Under the pieces are notes generated by a model. The model was not told the DNA's origin and did not search any database. It saw only the letters and a program-made list of their open reading frames with translations. From Gardnerella swidsinskii (GTDB lineage: Bacteria; Actinomycetota; Actinomycetes; Actinomycetales; Bifidobacteriaceae), in assembly GCF_003397705.1 (NCBI RefSeq), contig NZ_QJVB01000002.1, positions 310,001 to 374,000 on the forward strand: 64,000 bases of DNA, written 5' to 3'. Below, piece by piece: positions 9,992-19,364 of this stretch. Position numbers and translations under genes: made by a program. Position 1 is the stretch's first letter. Each line of letters begins with the position of its first letter.

Positions 9992-10007
9992 GTGTATAAC
10001 TATACAC
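9992..10007. promoter_or_regulatory. 16-bp palindrome upstream of the amino-acid transporter operon
   Basis: GTGTATA and TATACAC form a perfect inverted repeat with a 2-nt centre, 48 bp upstream of the binding-protein start. Size and location suit a dimeric repressor operator. The regulator is unknown. The rest of 9960-10221 is AT-rich with several TATAAT-like hexamers on both strands and no convincing gene. Confidence 0.4.
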
Positions 10008-10221
10008 GATAACCCTACAAATTCAACAGCCTTTTATACGATTATTGAATATACAAAGATACTCATGCGGTACATCTGCACAATAATTATACTTTTCATA
10101 AACAAAAACTGCATATTATTCGCAATAATGTATAATATGTGCGTGTCGCATTACCTCACTTTTTATCACGTGCGAAGCAAGCAAGTGTTTCACAAACGCA
10201 TAAAAAAAGAAGCGTCAACTC

Positions 10222-10719
10222 TCAATCAATACTACGAGAACGCAGATTACGGTAACGCATTTCACGCAAAGCCGCTCGCTTATCTTGCTCCTCACGCAAA
10301 GCCTGACGCTTATCAAATTCCTTTTTACCGCGCGCTAAAGCAATTTCTACTTTTACGTAGCTTCCCTTAAAATACAAACGCAAAGGCACAACAGTGTAGC
10401 CTTTCGCCTCAGTTTGCCTAGAAAGCTTAGCAATCTCAGCAGCATGAAGCAGAAGCTTACGCTTGCGCTTAGGAGCATGATTATTCCATGTGCCGTTTAA
10501 ATATTCAGGAATATTTGCTCCTTCAAGCCACATTTCACCACGACGATCAATATTCACAAATGATTCAGCTAAAGAAGCACGCCCTTCGCGAAGTGACTTA
10601 ACTTCAGTACCAGTAAGAGCAAGACCTGCTTCATAACAATCTTCAATTACATAATCATGATGCGCTTTACGGTTTTGTGCCACAGTAACAGTGCCATCTT
10701 GCGCAGGCTTATTTGCCAT
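10222..10719 (-). CDS. smpB: SsrA-binding protein
   Basis: SmpB binds tmRNA and brings it to stalled ribosomes for trans-translation. The frame opens at 10746, but the ATG at 10719 (MANKPAQDG) is preceded by TGGAGGGG at ideal spacing, giving 165 residues. Family motifs are NRKAHHDYVIEDCYEAGLAL, TGTEVKSLREGRASLAESF (in pieces), and a C-terminal basic tail with 'ARGKKEFDKRQALREEQDKR' that binds the decoding centre. The matching tmRNA gene is in this window, at 47353. smpB follows the prfB-ftsE-ftsX-CHAP group, a conserved order in actinobacteria, and is separated from it by two hairpins. Confidence 0.96.
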   Translation of the reverse strand: MANKPAQDGTVTVAQNRKAHHDYVIEDCYEAGLALTGTEVKSLREGRASLAESFVNIDRRGEMWLEGANIPEYLNGTWNNHAPKRKRKLLLHAAEIAKLSRQTEAKGYTVVPLRLYFKGSYVKVEIALARGKKEFDKRQALREEQDKRAALREMRYRNLRSRSID

Positions 10720-10754
10720 AATTCCCCTCCAGTACACATCACGCACAAAAGAAA

Positions 10755-10786
10755 CTTGCCATAAGATACTACTATCTTATGGCAAG
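10755..10786 (-). terminator. Terminator hairpin, 14-bp perfect stem
   Basis: CTTGCCATAAGATA pairs perfectly with TATCTTATGGCAAG around a 4-nt loop. On the minus strand it is followed by TTTCTTTTG. It probably ends the transcript from prfB/ftsEX/CHAP, placing smpB under a separate promoter or read-through control. Confidence 0.7.
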
Positions 10787-10806
10787 AACAATAAGTCGTA
10801 AACTTA

Positions 10807-10840
10807 CAAAGTTTTCAATTTCAACAAATTGAAAACTTTG
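10807..10840. repeat. Second perfect hairpin, 15-bp stem
   Basis: CAAAGTTTTCAATTT and AAATTGAAAACTTTG pair perfectly around the loop CAAC, 12 bp downstream of the CHAP hydrolase stop. No T-run follows on the minus strand, so on its own it is more like an mRNA 3'-end protector. It lies 20 bp before the terminator hairpin. Confidence 0.6.
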
Positions 10841-10852
10841 AAGTGCTTATAT

Positions 10853-12259
10853 TTAATAATGCACATACTCGTAATCGCCTGGATTATAAATAGTTTCATA
10901 AGCAGGGAATGTCGAAAAACCAGTTCCACCTTCAGAAATAAGAACTGATCCATCAGCATTCACACGTTCCACAACCGCAACATGTCCATATTGCCAATCA
11001 GCATTCCAGTTGCCGACGCGTTGACCGCGAGCAAACACCATAACAGCACCAACATGTGGAATTCTATTAACTAAATATCCAAACCTACGACCAGTATTCG
11101 CCCACTCAGCACCATTACCCATGTAGGAGCCAACAGGCAAACCAAGTTGCGAACGACGCAAATAAGCCCATAACGTGCATTGACGAGCAGGATAAGCAGA
11201 ACCACCAACAGTGTTTCCAGTATTATGCCCGTAGCAGAACTTAGAACCTTCTGCGCAATTTCCAGGAACAGTATAATTCATACCATTAGCAGCACCATTA
11301 GAAAGTTGCATCGGAGGAAGGTAAACATTCTTTCCAGAGCTTCCATTCAATTGCTGGCGATTACCAGCATTCGGATCAGCTTTAGCGAATGACTTATTAG
11401 CAAGAGCACGCGCTTGAGCATCGATGGCAGATTTCATTGCTACAATTTCTGCAGCCTCACGCGCAGACTGAGAAGTCAAACTACTCTTTTGACCTTCCAG
11501 CTGCTTACGAATCTCTTCACCATGATCTCGCAAACTTTGCAAGGACTTTTTGCGATCATTGGCGGCTTTCGCAGCGATTTGAGCACTTTGCGCTTGAACA
11601 TCCGCCTGCTGCTTTAACTTGGTTATTTCTGCTTCAATAGCAGCCAAACGCTGACGACGATTCATAGAAGTATTCAACTTAATAGCAGCATCATTAGCAG
11701 CATTTGCTTCACTTCTAGCAACAGCAGCCTCGGATTGTAACTTTCCAACAAACTGTTCTGTAGTAGTTGATTTAGTCACAATATCCATAACATTAGATGC
11801 CTGAGAACCATGGAAACTCTTACGAGCAAGCTGTGCTACAGCAGCCTTAGCATCATCAAAATCTTCACCAGTTTTTTTAATTTTCTCTTCCAAATCACGC
11901 TTATCTTTTTGTGCAGACTCTAGACGCTGCTGCGTTGATTCTACAAGACTGCGCGCCTGAGAAGCTTGCTCTTCTGCTTGTTGAGCAGCTCGTATTTGAT
12001 TTGGAATTTTATGCTCATTTAAATCATTCAATTCAATGATCTTATTTGCAAGTTGTTTACTTACACCAGCAAGTTGGCGCTTCAAATTCTCGTTTCGTTG
12101 TATTTTGCGCCTATATTCCTTCATGTTGACAGCACTTGCTGTAGACGCATTAAATAATGCACCAGCAACACCAGCAAACATCATTGAAATAGCAACTATT
12201 AAACTCACTACAGTGTGAGTGCGTCGAATTGCATACATGCTATGTCGATCTTCGCTCAT
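10853..12259 (-). CDS. Secreted coiled-coil CHAP-domain peptidoglycan hydrolase (PcsB-like)
   Basis: The 468-residue protein has a signal peptide (about 1-44), a long Ala/Gln/Lys-rich coiled coil (about 48-290), a linker, and a C-terminal CHAP domain (about 335-468). Candidate catalytic residues are Cys361 (RQCTLWAYLRR) and His426 (QYGHVAVVERV). This layout matches PcsB/RipC-type hydrolases that are switched on at the septum by FtsEX. Here ftsX ends upstream with only a 146-bp gap, so the genetic link supports the same role. The start at 12259 has AAAGGGA about 8 bp upstream; an internal Met8 is a less likely start. The function as an FtsEX-controlled amidase or endopeptidase is inferred. Confidence 0.88.
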   Translation of the reverse strand: MSEDRHSMYAIRRTHTVVSLIVAISMMFAGVAGALFNASTASAVNMKEYRRKIQRNENLKRQLAGVSKQLANKIIELNDLNEHKIPNQIRAAQQAEEQASQARSLVESTQQRLESAQKDKRDLEEKIKKTGEDFDDAKAAVAQLARKSFHGSQASNVMDIVTKSTTTEQFVGKLQSEAAVARSEANAANDAAIKLNTSMNRRQRLAAIEAEITKLKQQADVQAQSAQIAAKAANDRKKSLQSLRDHGEEIRKQLEGQKSSLTSQSAREAAEIVAMKSAIDAQARALANKSFAKADPNAGNRQQLNGSSGKNVYLPPMQLSNGAANGMNYTVPGNCAEGSKFCYGHNTGNTVGGSAYPARQCTLWAYLRRSQLGLPVGSYMGNGAEWANTGRRFGYLVNRIPHVGAVMVFARGQRVGNWNADWQYGHVAVVERVNADGSVLISEGGTGFSTFPAYETIYNPGDYEYVHY

Positions 12260-12405
12260 ATCACTTCCCTTTCAACATCACTATTGCGAATTATACCGTA
12301 ATGCAAGGAATCACGCGAGTTTCTACTTCAAATCTTCTAAAATAGTACTTTCACAATGCTCATGCGAAAATAACGCAAATAATTACGCACCTATTATTTT
12401 GCATT

Positions 12406-13329
12406 TTAAGCTTTTAAGTATCGCCTCAAAGCAATAGCAGAAGCAACTATAGATAACACTACTGCACCAGCTACAAGTATTGGAACGCATAGCCACACAG
12501 TTGTTTGAGTAACAAATGGCATCCAACGCACATTCTGCGCAAGCCAATCAGTTACAAAAACTTTAACTACTAAACTTAGCGCAGCACCAGCAAGTAAAGA
12601 ACCCACAAACGACGCGAACGCTCCTTCAAGAAGAAACGGCATACGAATAGTCCAGTTAGAGGCACCAACTAAGCGCATAATTTCGGTTTCTTGACGACGG
12701 CTAGCAGCAGACATTCGAATCGTAGTGCCAGTAAGCATAATCGCTACAACAACCATAACTGCTGCAAGCACAATTGTCACAACAGTAGCGCGATTAAGCA
12801 CACTGAAAACAGGATCAAAAATCTGACGCTGATCAACAACTTCTTCCACACCATCGCGTCCAGAAAGAACTTCTGAGACAACCTGATATTTCATAGGATT
12901 AGTAAGCTTCAAGCGCAACGAATCTTGCATGTCTGCCGCAGTTAAAGTACGTCCTTGATACATTCCGTTAGGATATTGCTTTAAGAATGTGTTTTTATAA
13001 AATTCATTGCGGCTAACATAAGTGATATTTGAAACATCATCGCCTAATTCTTGGTGAATAATATGCTCCAATTTTACAATTTCGGCATCAGTAGGTGCTT
13101 TTCCAGAAGCACAAGAAGGAGATTGGCTAGTTCCATCCGGGCACAGCCAGGCAACCACTTCTACTTTGTCATACCAGTCACCTTTTGCCTTGGTAATCTG
13201 CGCTTGCATAAGCACTGAAACACCAATAAAAAGGAAAGAAATGAACGTTACAAGCATAACCGAAAGAATCATCGAAACATTACGACGCAAACTAATGCAA
13301 GTTTCGGAAAAAATAAATCGTAAACGCAT
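12406..13329 (-). CDS. ftsX: Cell-division ABC transporter-like permease FtsX
   Basis: FtsX is the membrane partner of FtsE and relays its ATPase cycle to extracellular wall hydrolases. The 307-residue protein has one N-terminal membrane segment ('MILSVMLVTFISFLFIGVSV'), a large extracellular loop (about 45-180, with CPDGTSQSPSCASG containing a likely disulfide pair) and three C-terminal membrane segments in a FtsX/MacB-type domain. Its ATG shares one base with the ftsE stop codon (TAATG), so translation is coupled. The CHAP hydrolase gene follows. Confidence 0.95.
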   Translation of the reverse strand: MRLRFIFSETCISLRRNVSMILSVMLVTFISFLFIGVSVLMQAQITKAKGDWYDKVEVVAWLCPDGTSQSPSCASGKAPTDAEIVKLEHIIHQELGDDVSNITYVSRNEFYKNTFLKQYPNGMYQGRTLTAADMQDSLRLKLTNPMKYQVVSEVLSGRDGVEEVVDQRQIFDPVFSVLNRATVVTIVLAAVMVVVAIMLTGTTIRMSAASRRQETEIMRLVGASNWTIRMPFLLEGAFASFVGSLLAGAALSLVVKVFVTDWLAQNVRWMPFVTQTTVWLCVPILVAGAVVLSIVASAIALRRYLKA

Positions 13330-14783
13330 TACTCTGCTCCTTCAGTTTTATTAATGTCATTATTGCTATCGTCAACACTAATGTTCTCATTATTAGTATT
13401 TTCAGCTGCAACAGGTGGCTTAGGCGGAGCTGGAGGCATAGGAGGAAGCTGAGATTTACGCTCAGATTCAACATCGGATTGTAACTTACTTTCTGCTTCT
13501 GACTGCAACTCATCGCCGGTTTCGGATTGTGATTCTTCGCTCACTTCAGAGTTTTCAGTAGATTCAGTAGATTCATTAGTTTCAGCAGTTTCGTGAGATT
13601 CGTGAGATTCATTAGTTTCTGCAGTTTCGTGATTATCAGTAGTCTCAGTAGTATTAGCAGTTTCTGCAGTTTCAGAATTTCCGGCAACTTCAGAGGATTC
13701 TTTATTATCTTCCGAAATCTCAACTTCTGAATCATTCTCTTCAACATCTTCATTATCGTTTGAAGAAATCAATCCTCGTCCCCAAGTCATCGTTGTTTCC
13801 AAAGACTGGAACACTTCGCCGTAACGACCAGTTCTGCCAGAATGAACAGACTGAGCCAAACGTGCGATTCCTTCATTTTCTGAAGTGTCACTCTTCAACG
13901 ATTGCGTTACCATGTCAACAACTTCACGCGCCTGAGCAGCACGTTGAGCTTTTTTAGAAAGCCTCTTATGACGTTCAGTATGCTCAGATTGAGCAATTGA
14001 CTTTTGAGCATCGCGATCTGATTGATCTTGAGAATTTTCAACAGTTTGTTGTGCTTTAGAATTATGCTCAACTTCACTATCTGGGAAATACAATGCAGAA
14101 TCATATGATCCTTCACGCTCATCACGCACAATTTTTCCAGCATGAAGCTCCACAACTCGCTTACGCATTGAGTTCACAATTTCCTCATTATGCGTAGCCA
14201 TAACAATCGTTGTGCCAGTTCGGTTAATAGCATCCAAAACTTCCATAATTCCAAGAGAAGTAGTTGGATCCAAATTACCAGTAGGCTCATCTGCAAGAAT
14301 AATTTGAGGGTGATTGACGTATGCGCGAGCAATTGCAACTCGCTGCGCCTCACCACCAGAAAGCTCGTGTGGGTAATTATTTTCTTTACCAGTCAAACCA
14401 ACCGTTTCAAGAACACGAGGAACAAGTGAACGAATCGTAGACCGACTCGTGCCAATCACTTCCAAAGCAAAAGCAACATTTTGGTAAACTGTTTTATTAT
14501 TAAGCAGCTTATAATCCTGGAAAATAAAGCCAAGAGATCTACGATACTGCGGCACTTGTCGGTTAGAAAGTCTGCGCAAATCGTTACCAGCTACGTGAAT
14601 TTCCCCACCATTTGCTTCTTCTTCACGAAGCAGCAAACTAAGCAATGTAGTTTTACCAGAACCGGAAGCGCCAACAAGAAACACAAAATCTCCGCGATCT
14701 ACATGCAAAGACACATCGTCTAATGCAGGACGTGTACCTCGAGGATATATTTTTGACACATGATCTAATGAAATCAGCGACAT
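13329..14783 (-). CDS. ftsE: Cell-division ATPase FtsE with long acidic C-terminal tail
   Basis: Residues 1-235 are a normal FtsE ABC ATPase: Walker A GASGSGKTT (38-46), Q-loop IFQDYKLL (88-94), signature [14 protein letters not shown] (141-154), Walker B ILADEPTGNLD (162-172) and H-loop ATHNEE. Typical FtsE ends near residue 230, but this product continues to 484. The tail is acidic and low in complexity, with Glu/Thr/Asn/Ser/His repeats such as ETAETNESHES around residues 365-440 and a Pro-rich segment 'LPPMPPAPPKPP' near 450. The frame has no break through the tail, and ftsX starts exactly at its stop. The core function with FtsX is well supported; the tail's role is unknown. Confidence 0.93.
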   Translation of the reverse strand: MSLISLDHVSKIYPRGTRPALDDVSLHVDRGDFVFLVGASGSGKTTLLSLLLREEEANGGEIHVAGNDLRRLSNRQVPQYRRSLGFIFQDYKLLNNKTVYQNVAFALEVIGTSRSTIRSLVPRVLETVGLTGKENNYPHELSGGEAQRVAIARAYVNHPQIILADEPTGNLDPTTSLGIMEVLDAINRTGTTIVMATHNEEIVNSMRKRVVELHAGKIVRDEREGSYDSALYFPDSEVEHNSKAQQTVENSQDQSDRDAQKSIAQSEHTERHKRLSKKAQRAAQAREVVDMVTQSLKSDTSENEGIARLAQSVHSGRTGRYGEVFQSLETTMTWGRGLISSNDNEDVEENDSEVEISEDNKESSEVAGNSETAETANTTETTDNHETAETNESHESHETAETNESTESTENSEVSEESQSETGDELQSEAESKLQSDVESERKSQLPPMPPAPPKPPVAAENTNNENISVDDSNNDINKTEGAE

Positions 14784-14846
14784 TGTTTCAATTCCTTCCG
14801 AAGATTATGTGTAATTGTTGGTTTTTAGTTCTAGCTTTAGTTTTAT

Positions 14847-15983
14847 TTAAGATTCTGCTTCAGCTTCTTTTTGAGCTGCAACTCGCTGCTCGTGACGCCA
14901 ACGAATGCCAGCTTCAATAAAACCGTCAATATCGCCGTCAAAAACAGCTTGAGTTTGTGAAGTTTCGTAACCAGTGCGCAAATCCTTCACCATCTGATAA
15001 GGGTGAAGCACGTAAGAGCGCATTTGATCTCCCCAACTTGCCTTAATATCTCCAGCAAGTTCCTTCTTTTTTGCAGCTTCCTCAGCATGCTTAAGCACAA
15101 GCAAACGCGATTGCAAAACTGCCATTGCAGCGGCGCGGTTCTGAATCTGACTTCGCTCATCTTGCATAGAAACAACCAAGCCGGTTGGCAAATGCGTAAT
15201 ACGAACAGCAGAATACGTAGTGTTCACGCCCTGACCTCCTGGCCCTGAAGCCTGGAAAGTATCCACGCGAATATCCGAATCTGGAATATCAATATGATCT
15301 GTAGCTTCAACCAAAGGGATTACTTCCACTGCGCTAAAGCCAGTCTGTCGACGGCCTTGATTATCGAATGGCGAAATACGAACCATTCTGTGAGTACCGC
15401 CTTCTACAGAAAGACGACCATACGCGTACGGAGCATCCACTTGGAAAGTAGCGGATTTAATACCAGCTTCTTCCGCATAAGACGTGTCCATCATCTTAGT
15501 TTTGTAACCGTTTCGCTCAGCCCAGCGCAAGTACATACGAAGAAGCATTTGAGCAAAATCAGCAGCATCCACGCCGCCAGCACCAGAGCGAATCGTAACA
15601 ACTGCAGAACGAGCATCATATTCGCCGTCAAGAAGAGTCTGAACTTCCATATCGTCCAACTCGTGAGTAATATTTCCAAGCTCTTCTTGAGCCTCGCTCA
15701 TAGAATCAGCATCGCCTTCTTCTTGGCCAAGCTCAATTAAAGTCTTAGTATCTTCAATGCGCTGATCTACAGCTTGCAAACGCTTCAACTGAGACTGAGC
15801 CGCGGAAAGCTTACTCGTAACCTGCTGAGCATGCTCAGAATCATCCCAAAGTCCAGGCTCTGCAGCCTGCTTTTCTAAATCAGCAATCGTAGCCTTCAAC
15901 GAATCGACGTCTAGTGCTTTAGAAATCGAAGAATACTTTGCTTCAACATCATTTAATGCTTGGGAAAAATCAAATTCCGCCAT
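14847..15983 (-). CDS. prfB: Peptide chain release factor 2
   Basis: RF2 releases the nascent chain at UGA and UAA codons. The 378-residue protein shows the RF2 anticodon-like tripeptide SPF (204-206, in [13 protein letters not shown]) and the catalytic GGQ loop at 249-251 ([16 protein letters not shown]). The frame is continuous from the ATG at 15983, so the programmed +1 frameshift used in many bacteria is absent here. ftsE follows 63 bp downstream on the same strand, the usual actinobacterial arrangement. Confidence 0.97.
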   Translation of the reverse strand: MAEFDFSQALNDVEAKYSSISKALDVDSLKATIADLEKQAAEPGLWDDSEHAQQVTSKLSAAQSQLKRLQAVDQRIEDTKTLIELGQEEGDADSMSEAQEELGNITHELDDMEVQTLLDGEYDARSAVVTIRSGAGGVDAADFAQMLLRMYLRWAERNGYKTKMMDTSYAEEAGIKSATFQVDAPYAYGRLSVEGGTHRMVRISPFDNQGRRQTGFSAVEVIPLVEATDHIDIPDSDIRVDTFQASGPGGQGVNTTYSAVRITHLPTGLVVSMQDERSQIQNRAAAMAVLQSRLLVLKHAEEAAKKKELAGDIKASWGDQMRSYVLHPYQMVKDLRTGYETSQTQAVFDGDIDGFIEAGIRWRHEQRVAAQKEAEAES

Positions 15984-16063
15984 TTACTTAAAGTACCTCT
16001 TTACATACCTGTTTTACGCAATTACTACTCGCAAAATACTTACAAAATCAACTATTGATAAGT

Positions 16064-16837
16064 TTAGCGCACGGTCAAAATCTCAGGACCGTTTTCCGTA
16101 ATTGCAATCGTGTGCTCGCTGTGAGCACCGCGAGAACCATCAGCAGAGCGAAGAGTCCAACCATCCTTAGGATCCTGGTAAATTTCGTCAGTAGTCTTTA
16201 AGAACCATGGCTCAATTGCAATAACTAAACCTGGGCGAAGCTTGTAGCCGTGGTGAGCAGTGCCATCGTTAGGAACGTGCGGATCGCCATGCATAATATG
16301 ACCGACTCCGTGACCGCCAAACTCAAGATTTACGCTGTAGCCGTACTCGTGAGCAACGCAACCAACAGCTGCAGAAATATCGCCAAGACGGTTGCCAGGC
16401 TGAGCCATGTTAATGCCAGCCTCCAAAGCTTCCTCAGTGCACTTAATCAAGCGCAAATCCTCAGGATCTGCATGCTTTCCAACCACAAAACTAATAGCGG
16501 AATCACCAACCCATCCGTCTACGTTAATTGCCAAATCAAGAGTCAACAAATCGCCGTCTTTAAGGTTATAATCAAAAGGAACTCCGTGAAGAACAGCATC
16601 GTTTACAGACGTGCAAATATAGTGCGCAAAAGGTCCTGTACCAAAATCAGGAGCGTAATCAACATAGCAAGAAGACGCACCTTTGCGGCTCATAATACGC
16701 TGGCGAACGAAATCATCAATCTCAAGAAGATTCGTGCCAACTTTGGTCATTGCTTTCAAGTCTTTAAGAATACTACCGACGAAGCGACCTGCAGGCTTCA
16801 TCGCTTCAATTTCAGATGGAGTTTTAAGTTCAATCAT
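16064..16837 (-). CDS. map: Methionine aminopeptidase, type I
   Basis: Map removes the initiator methionine from new proteins. The 257-residue length is right for the bacterial type I enzyme. Visible active-site segments are 'GASSCYVDYAPDFGTGPFAH', 'NDAVLHGVP', 'LLTLDLAINVDGWVGDSAISF' (two Asp ligands), 'GGHGVGHIMHGDPHVPN' (His ligand) and 'VIAIEPWF' plus 'SEHTIAIT' (Glu ligands). An SH3-binding zinc-finger extension found in some actinobacterial paralogs is not present. It is divergent from pepO with a 92-bp gap that must hold both promoters. Confidence 0.96.
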   Translation of the reverse strand: MIELKTPSEIEAMKPAGRFVGSILKDLKAMTKVGTNLLEIDDFVRQRIMSRKGASSCYVDYAPDFGTGPFAHYICTSVNDAVLHGVPFDYNLKDGDLLTLDLAINVDGWVGDSAISFVVGKHADPEDLRLIKCTEEALEAGINMAQPGNRLGDISAAVGCVAHEYGYSVNLEFGGHGVGHIMHGDPHVPNDGTAHHGYKLRPGLVIAIEPWFLKTTDEIYQDPKDGWTLRSADGSRGAHSEHTIAITENGPEILTVR

Positions 16838-16929
16838 GCTTCAAGACTAACGCGCAGGCACGAAAATAAAGCAAAATATAGCGAAAATACTAGCTAAATG
16901 ATGTCGCTTAATACATGTAATCTAGGCAC

Positions 16930-19068
16930 ATGTCTAACAACAATGAAAATAATAGTAATAATAAGGAATCACAGAAGGAAATTTCTGCTGTAGATTTCGA
17001 CCCTGCATCCTTCTCTTCGGTTACTCGACCACAAGACGATTTATTCCGTTACATAAACGGTCCTTGGATTGACACTTACACTCTCCCAGAAGACAAACCA
17101 ATGTATGGTGCTTTCCACAAGCTTGCGGAAGATGCAGAAAAGCAAATTCGAGATATTTTAGAAAACGAAAATTGCCCAGCCAAAAAGTCGCAAACCTTAT
17201 ACCGTAACTATTTGGATACCGCATCTATTGAAAAAGCTGGAATTACGCCAATTAAGGGCGATTTAGACGCTGTGGATTCAGCAGAAACTAAGGAAGATTT
17301 GGTTCGCACTATTGGCGCGCTTAATCCGTACGGCGGTCCAGATGCAATGTTTTATTTTGGCGTTTACGGAGACCCTAAAGATCCTAAGACGAATATTATG
17401 CATATTGAGCAATCGGGATTGGGCTTGCCAGACGAAGCATACTATCGCGAAGATAACTACGCTCCAATTCGCACTGAATATGTAAAAATGGTAGCTTCTT
17501 TGCTGCGCTTAGCAGGCTACGGAGACGCAACTACTACACAAGCGCAAGCCGAGCGTTTCTTGAATGTTGAAACTAAAATAGCGAGCTACCATTGGGATAA
17601 CGTAGCAACTCGCGATTCTCAAAAAACCTATAATCCTTACAATTATGCCGATTTAGCAAAAACTCTTGAAGCGCTTAATCTCGACGCTTTCTTAGACGCT
17701 ACTCAAAAAGCGTACGATAATTGCGAAGAAGCAACAAATCAGCCAATCAACCTTCGTGAAGCTTTTAACAAAGTTGTAGTTCACGAGCCAAGCTTTATGG
17801 AAGGTTTGAATAAGATTTGGCAAGAAGCCGACTTAGAAGATTTAAAGCTTTGGGCGCGCGTGCACGTGATTTTGCGCTGGGCAAGCTTACTTAGTGAAGA
17901 TTTTGCACAAGCGCGATTCGACTTCTACGGCAAAGTGCTTTCTGGTGCCACAAAGCAGCGCGACCGCTGGAAGCGAGCAGTCGGAGTTGTTGACGATGCC
18001 TGCGGCGAGGAAGTTGGACGCGAATACGTGCGATTGCATTTCCCTGAGTCTTCTAAGGAATATATGCAAGGCTTAGTTGACAATCTTATTAACGCTTACC
18101 GCGAGTCGATTTCTCACAGCAGCTGGCTTGGTGAGGAAACTAAAGCGAAAGCTTTGGAAAAGATTAGTAAATTTGAGCCAAATATTGGTTACACAAACCA
18201 TTGGGTTGACTACTCTGCGTTAAATATTAAGGAAGACGCTGGTTTAGTTGAAAATATGCGCGAAGTTTATCGATTTGGCTTCGGTAAGAATACTGCGAAA
18301 GCTGGAAAGCCCGTGGATCGCGAAGAATGGCAGATGACTCCGCAAACTGTGAACGCTTACTACGATCCATTGCTTAACGTAATCGTATTCCCTGCTGCAA
18401 TTTTGCAACCACCATTCTTTAACCCGAGCGCTCCAGACGCAGCAAATTATGGCGCTATTGGTGCAGTGATTGGCCACGAAATCGGCCACGGTTTTGACGA
18501 CCAAGGTTGCGAATACGACGGCGACGGCATGCTTAACAATTGGTGGACTGAAGAAGACAAAACCAACTTCACTGAGCGCACTAAGAAGCTTATTGAGCAA
18601 TACAATGCTTTCACACCAACGCAGCTTATTGTTAAGTACTCTCACTTGAAGAGCAAAGAAGAGCGCAATGCGATGCCTCACGTAAACGGTGCTTTAACAA
18701 TCGGCGAAAATATTGGCGATTTAAGCGGCGTGACTATTGCACTTAAAGCATACGCTTTCGCTTTGCAAAAGAGTGAAGGGCATGAAATTGACGGAAGTGA
18801 AGATGCGATTCGCGAAACTTTGCTGAACGCTCCTGAAGTAGATGGTTTCACTGCTTTGCAGCGATTCTTCTTAAGCTACGCGTTAGTATGGCGTTCCAAG
18901 GCTCGTAATGAAATTGCGGAACAGCTGCTTCAAATCGACCCGCACTCCCCAGCCGAATGCCGCACTAACGGCATTGCTCGTAACGTAGACTTGTTCTACG
19001 ATGCTTTCGACGTTAAAGAAGGCGACGAAATGTGGCTCGACCCTGCTGAGCGCGTACACATTTGGTAA
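16930..19068 (+). CDS. pepO: M13-family zinc endopeptidase (PepO/neprilysin-like)
   Basis: The 712-residue protein is a full-length M13 metallopeptidase. The zinc motif HEIGH is at 516-520 (VIGHEIGHGFDD), and the third ligand Glu593 with Asp597 lies in GENIGDLSG. The substrate-binding NAYYDPLLN segment is upstream. There is no signal peptide or membrane anchor, so it should be a cytosolic oligopeptidase as for Lactobacillus PepO. The N-terminal 20 residues are Asn-rich. It is one of few plus-strand genes here and borders the CRISPR region. The 13-bp hairpin at 19134-19171 lies downstream but lacks a T-run. Confidence 0.94.
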   Translation: MSNNNENNSNNKESQKEISAVDFDPASFSSVTRPQDDLFRYINGPWIDTYTLPEDKPMYGAFHKLAEDAEKQIRDILENENCPAKKSQTLYRNYLDTASIEKAGITPIKGDLDAVDSAETKEDLVRTIGALNPYGGPDAMFYFGVYGDPKDPKTNIMHIEQSGLGLPDEAYYREDNYAPIRTEYVKMVASLLRLAGYGDATTTQAQAERFLNVETKIASYHWDNVATRDSQKTYNPYNYADLAKTLEALNLDAFLDATQKAYDNCEEATNQPINLREAFNKVVVHEPSFMEGLNKIWQEADLEDLKLWARVHVILRWASLLSEDFAQARFDFYGKVLSGATKQRDRWKRAVGVVDDACGEEVGREYVRLHFPESSKEYMQGLVDNLINAYRESISHSSWLGEETKAKALEKISKFEPNIGYTNHWVDYSALNIKEDAGLVENMREVYRFGFGKNTAKAGKPVDREEWQMTPQTVNAYYDPLLNVIVFPAAILQPPFFNPSAPDAANYGAIGAVIGHEIGHGFDDQGCEYDGDGMLNNWWTEEDKTNFTERTKKLIEQYNAFTPTQLIVKYSHLKSKEERNAMPHVNGALTIGENIGDLSGVTIALKAYAFALQKSEGHEIDGSEDAIRETLLNAPEVDGFTALQRFFLSYALVWRSKARNEIAEQLLQIDPHSPAECRTNGIARNVDLFYDAFDVKEGDEMWLDPAERVHIW

Positions 19069-19133
19069 GTTGCATAATGCAAATGATTGTCGCGCGCAGG
19101 TAACGCTTAAATAATTTTCTTACTATAAAGCAA

Positions 19134-19171
19134 CATAATGGGAACGCTACATTAGTAACGTTCCCATTATG
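19134..19171. repeat. Perfect 13-bp inverted repeat after pepO
   Basis: CATAATGGGAACG pairs with CGTTCCCATTATG around a 12-nt loop containing ATTAGTAA. No T-run follows on either strand, so it is not a classical terminator. The TAGTAACG at the loop/3'-arm junction resembles the 3' arms of the hairpin family just downstream. Confidence 0.6.
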
Positions 19172-19186
19172 GATATATGGGGTTAT

Positions 19187-19364
19187 ATGCTAAAAGTGTG
19201 TAAAAAATAAGCTCATAACCCTTATTGCAGTAGGGCTCACAGTATACCGAATGTGGGTTATTCCTTATGCTAAGTGGCGTTCGAAGCATGTATTAGATGA
19301 ATTAACAGTAAATCGTCAAACGCTGTTACTGGCGCAGTTTTTGTACTGCACTAGTAACGTATAA
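19187..19364 (+). pseudogene. Possible remnant of a small membrane protein gene
   Basis: An ATG at 19187 with GGGG five bases upstream starts MLKVCKK and then stops. If one A is removed from the A6 run at 19202-19207, the frame continues for about 58 residues to a TAA at 19362. That product would have a hydrophobic stretch (LITLIAVGLTVYRMWVIPYA) followed by a charged helix. The last codons run into the first hairpin repeat. I do not recognise the product; this could be chance. Confidence 0.25.

Noticed and set aside
14847-15983. Programmed +1 frameshift in prfB
   Set aside because: The reading frame is continuous from start to GGQ and on to the stop. No internal UGA with a frameshift context is present.
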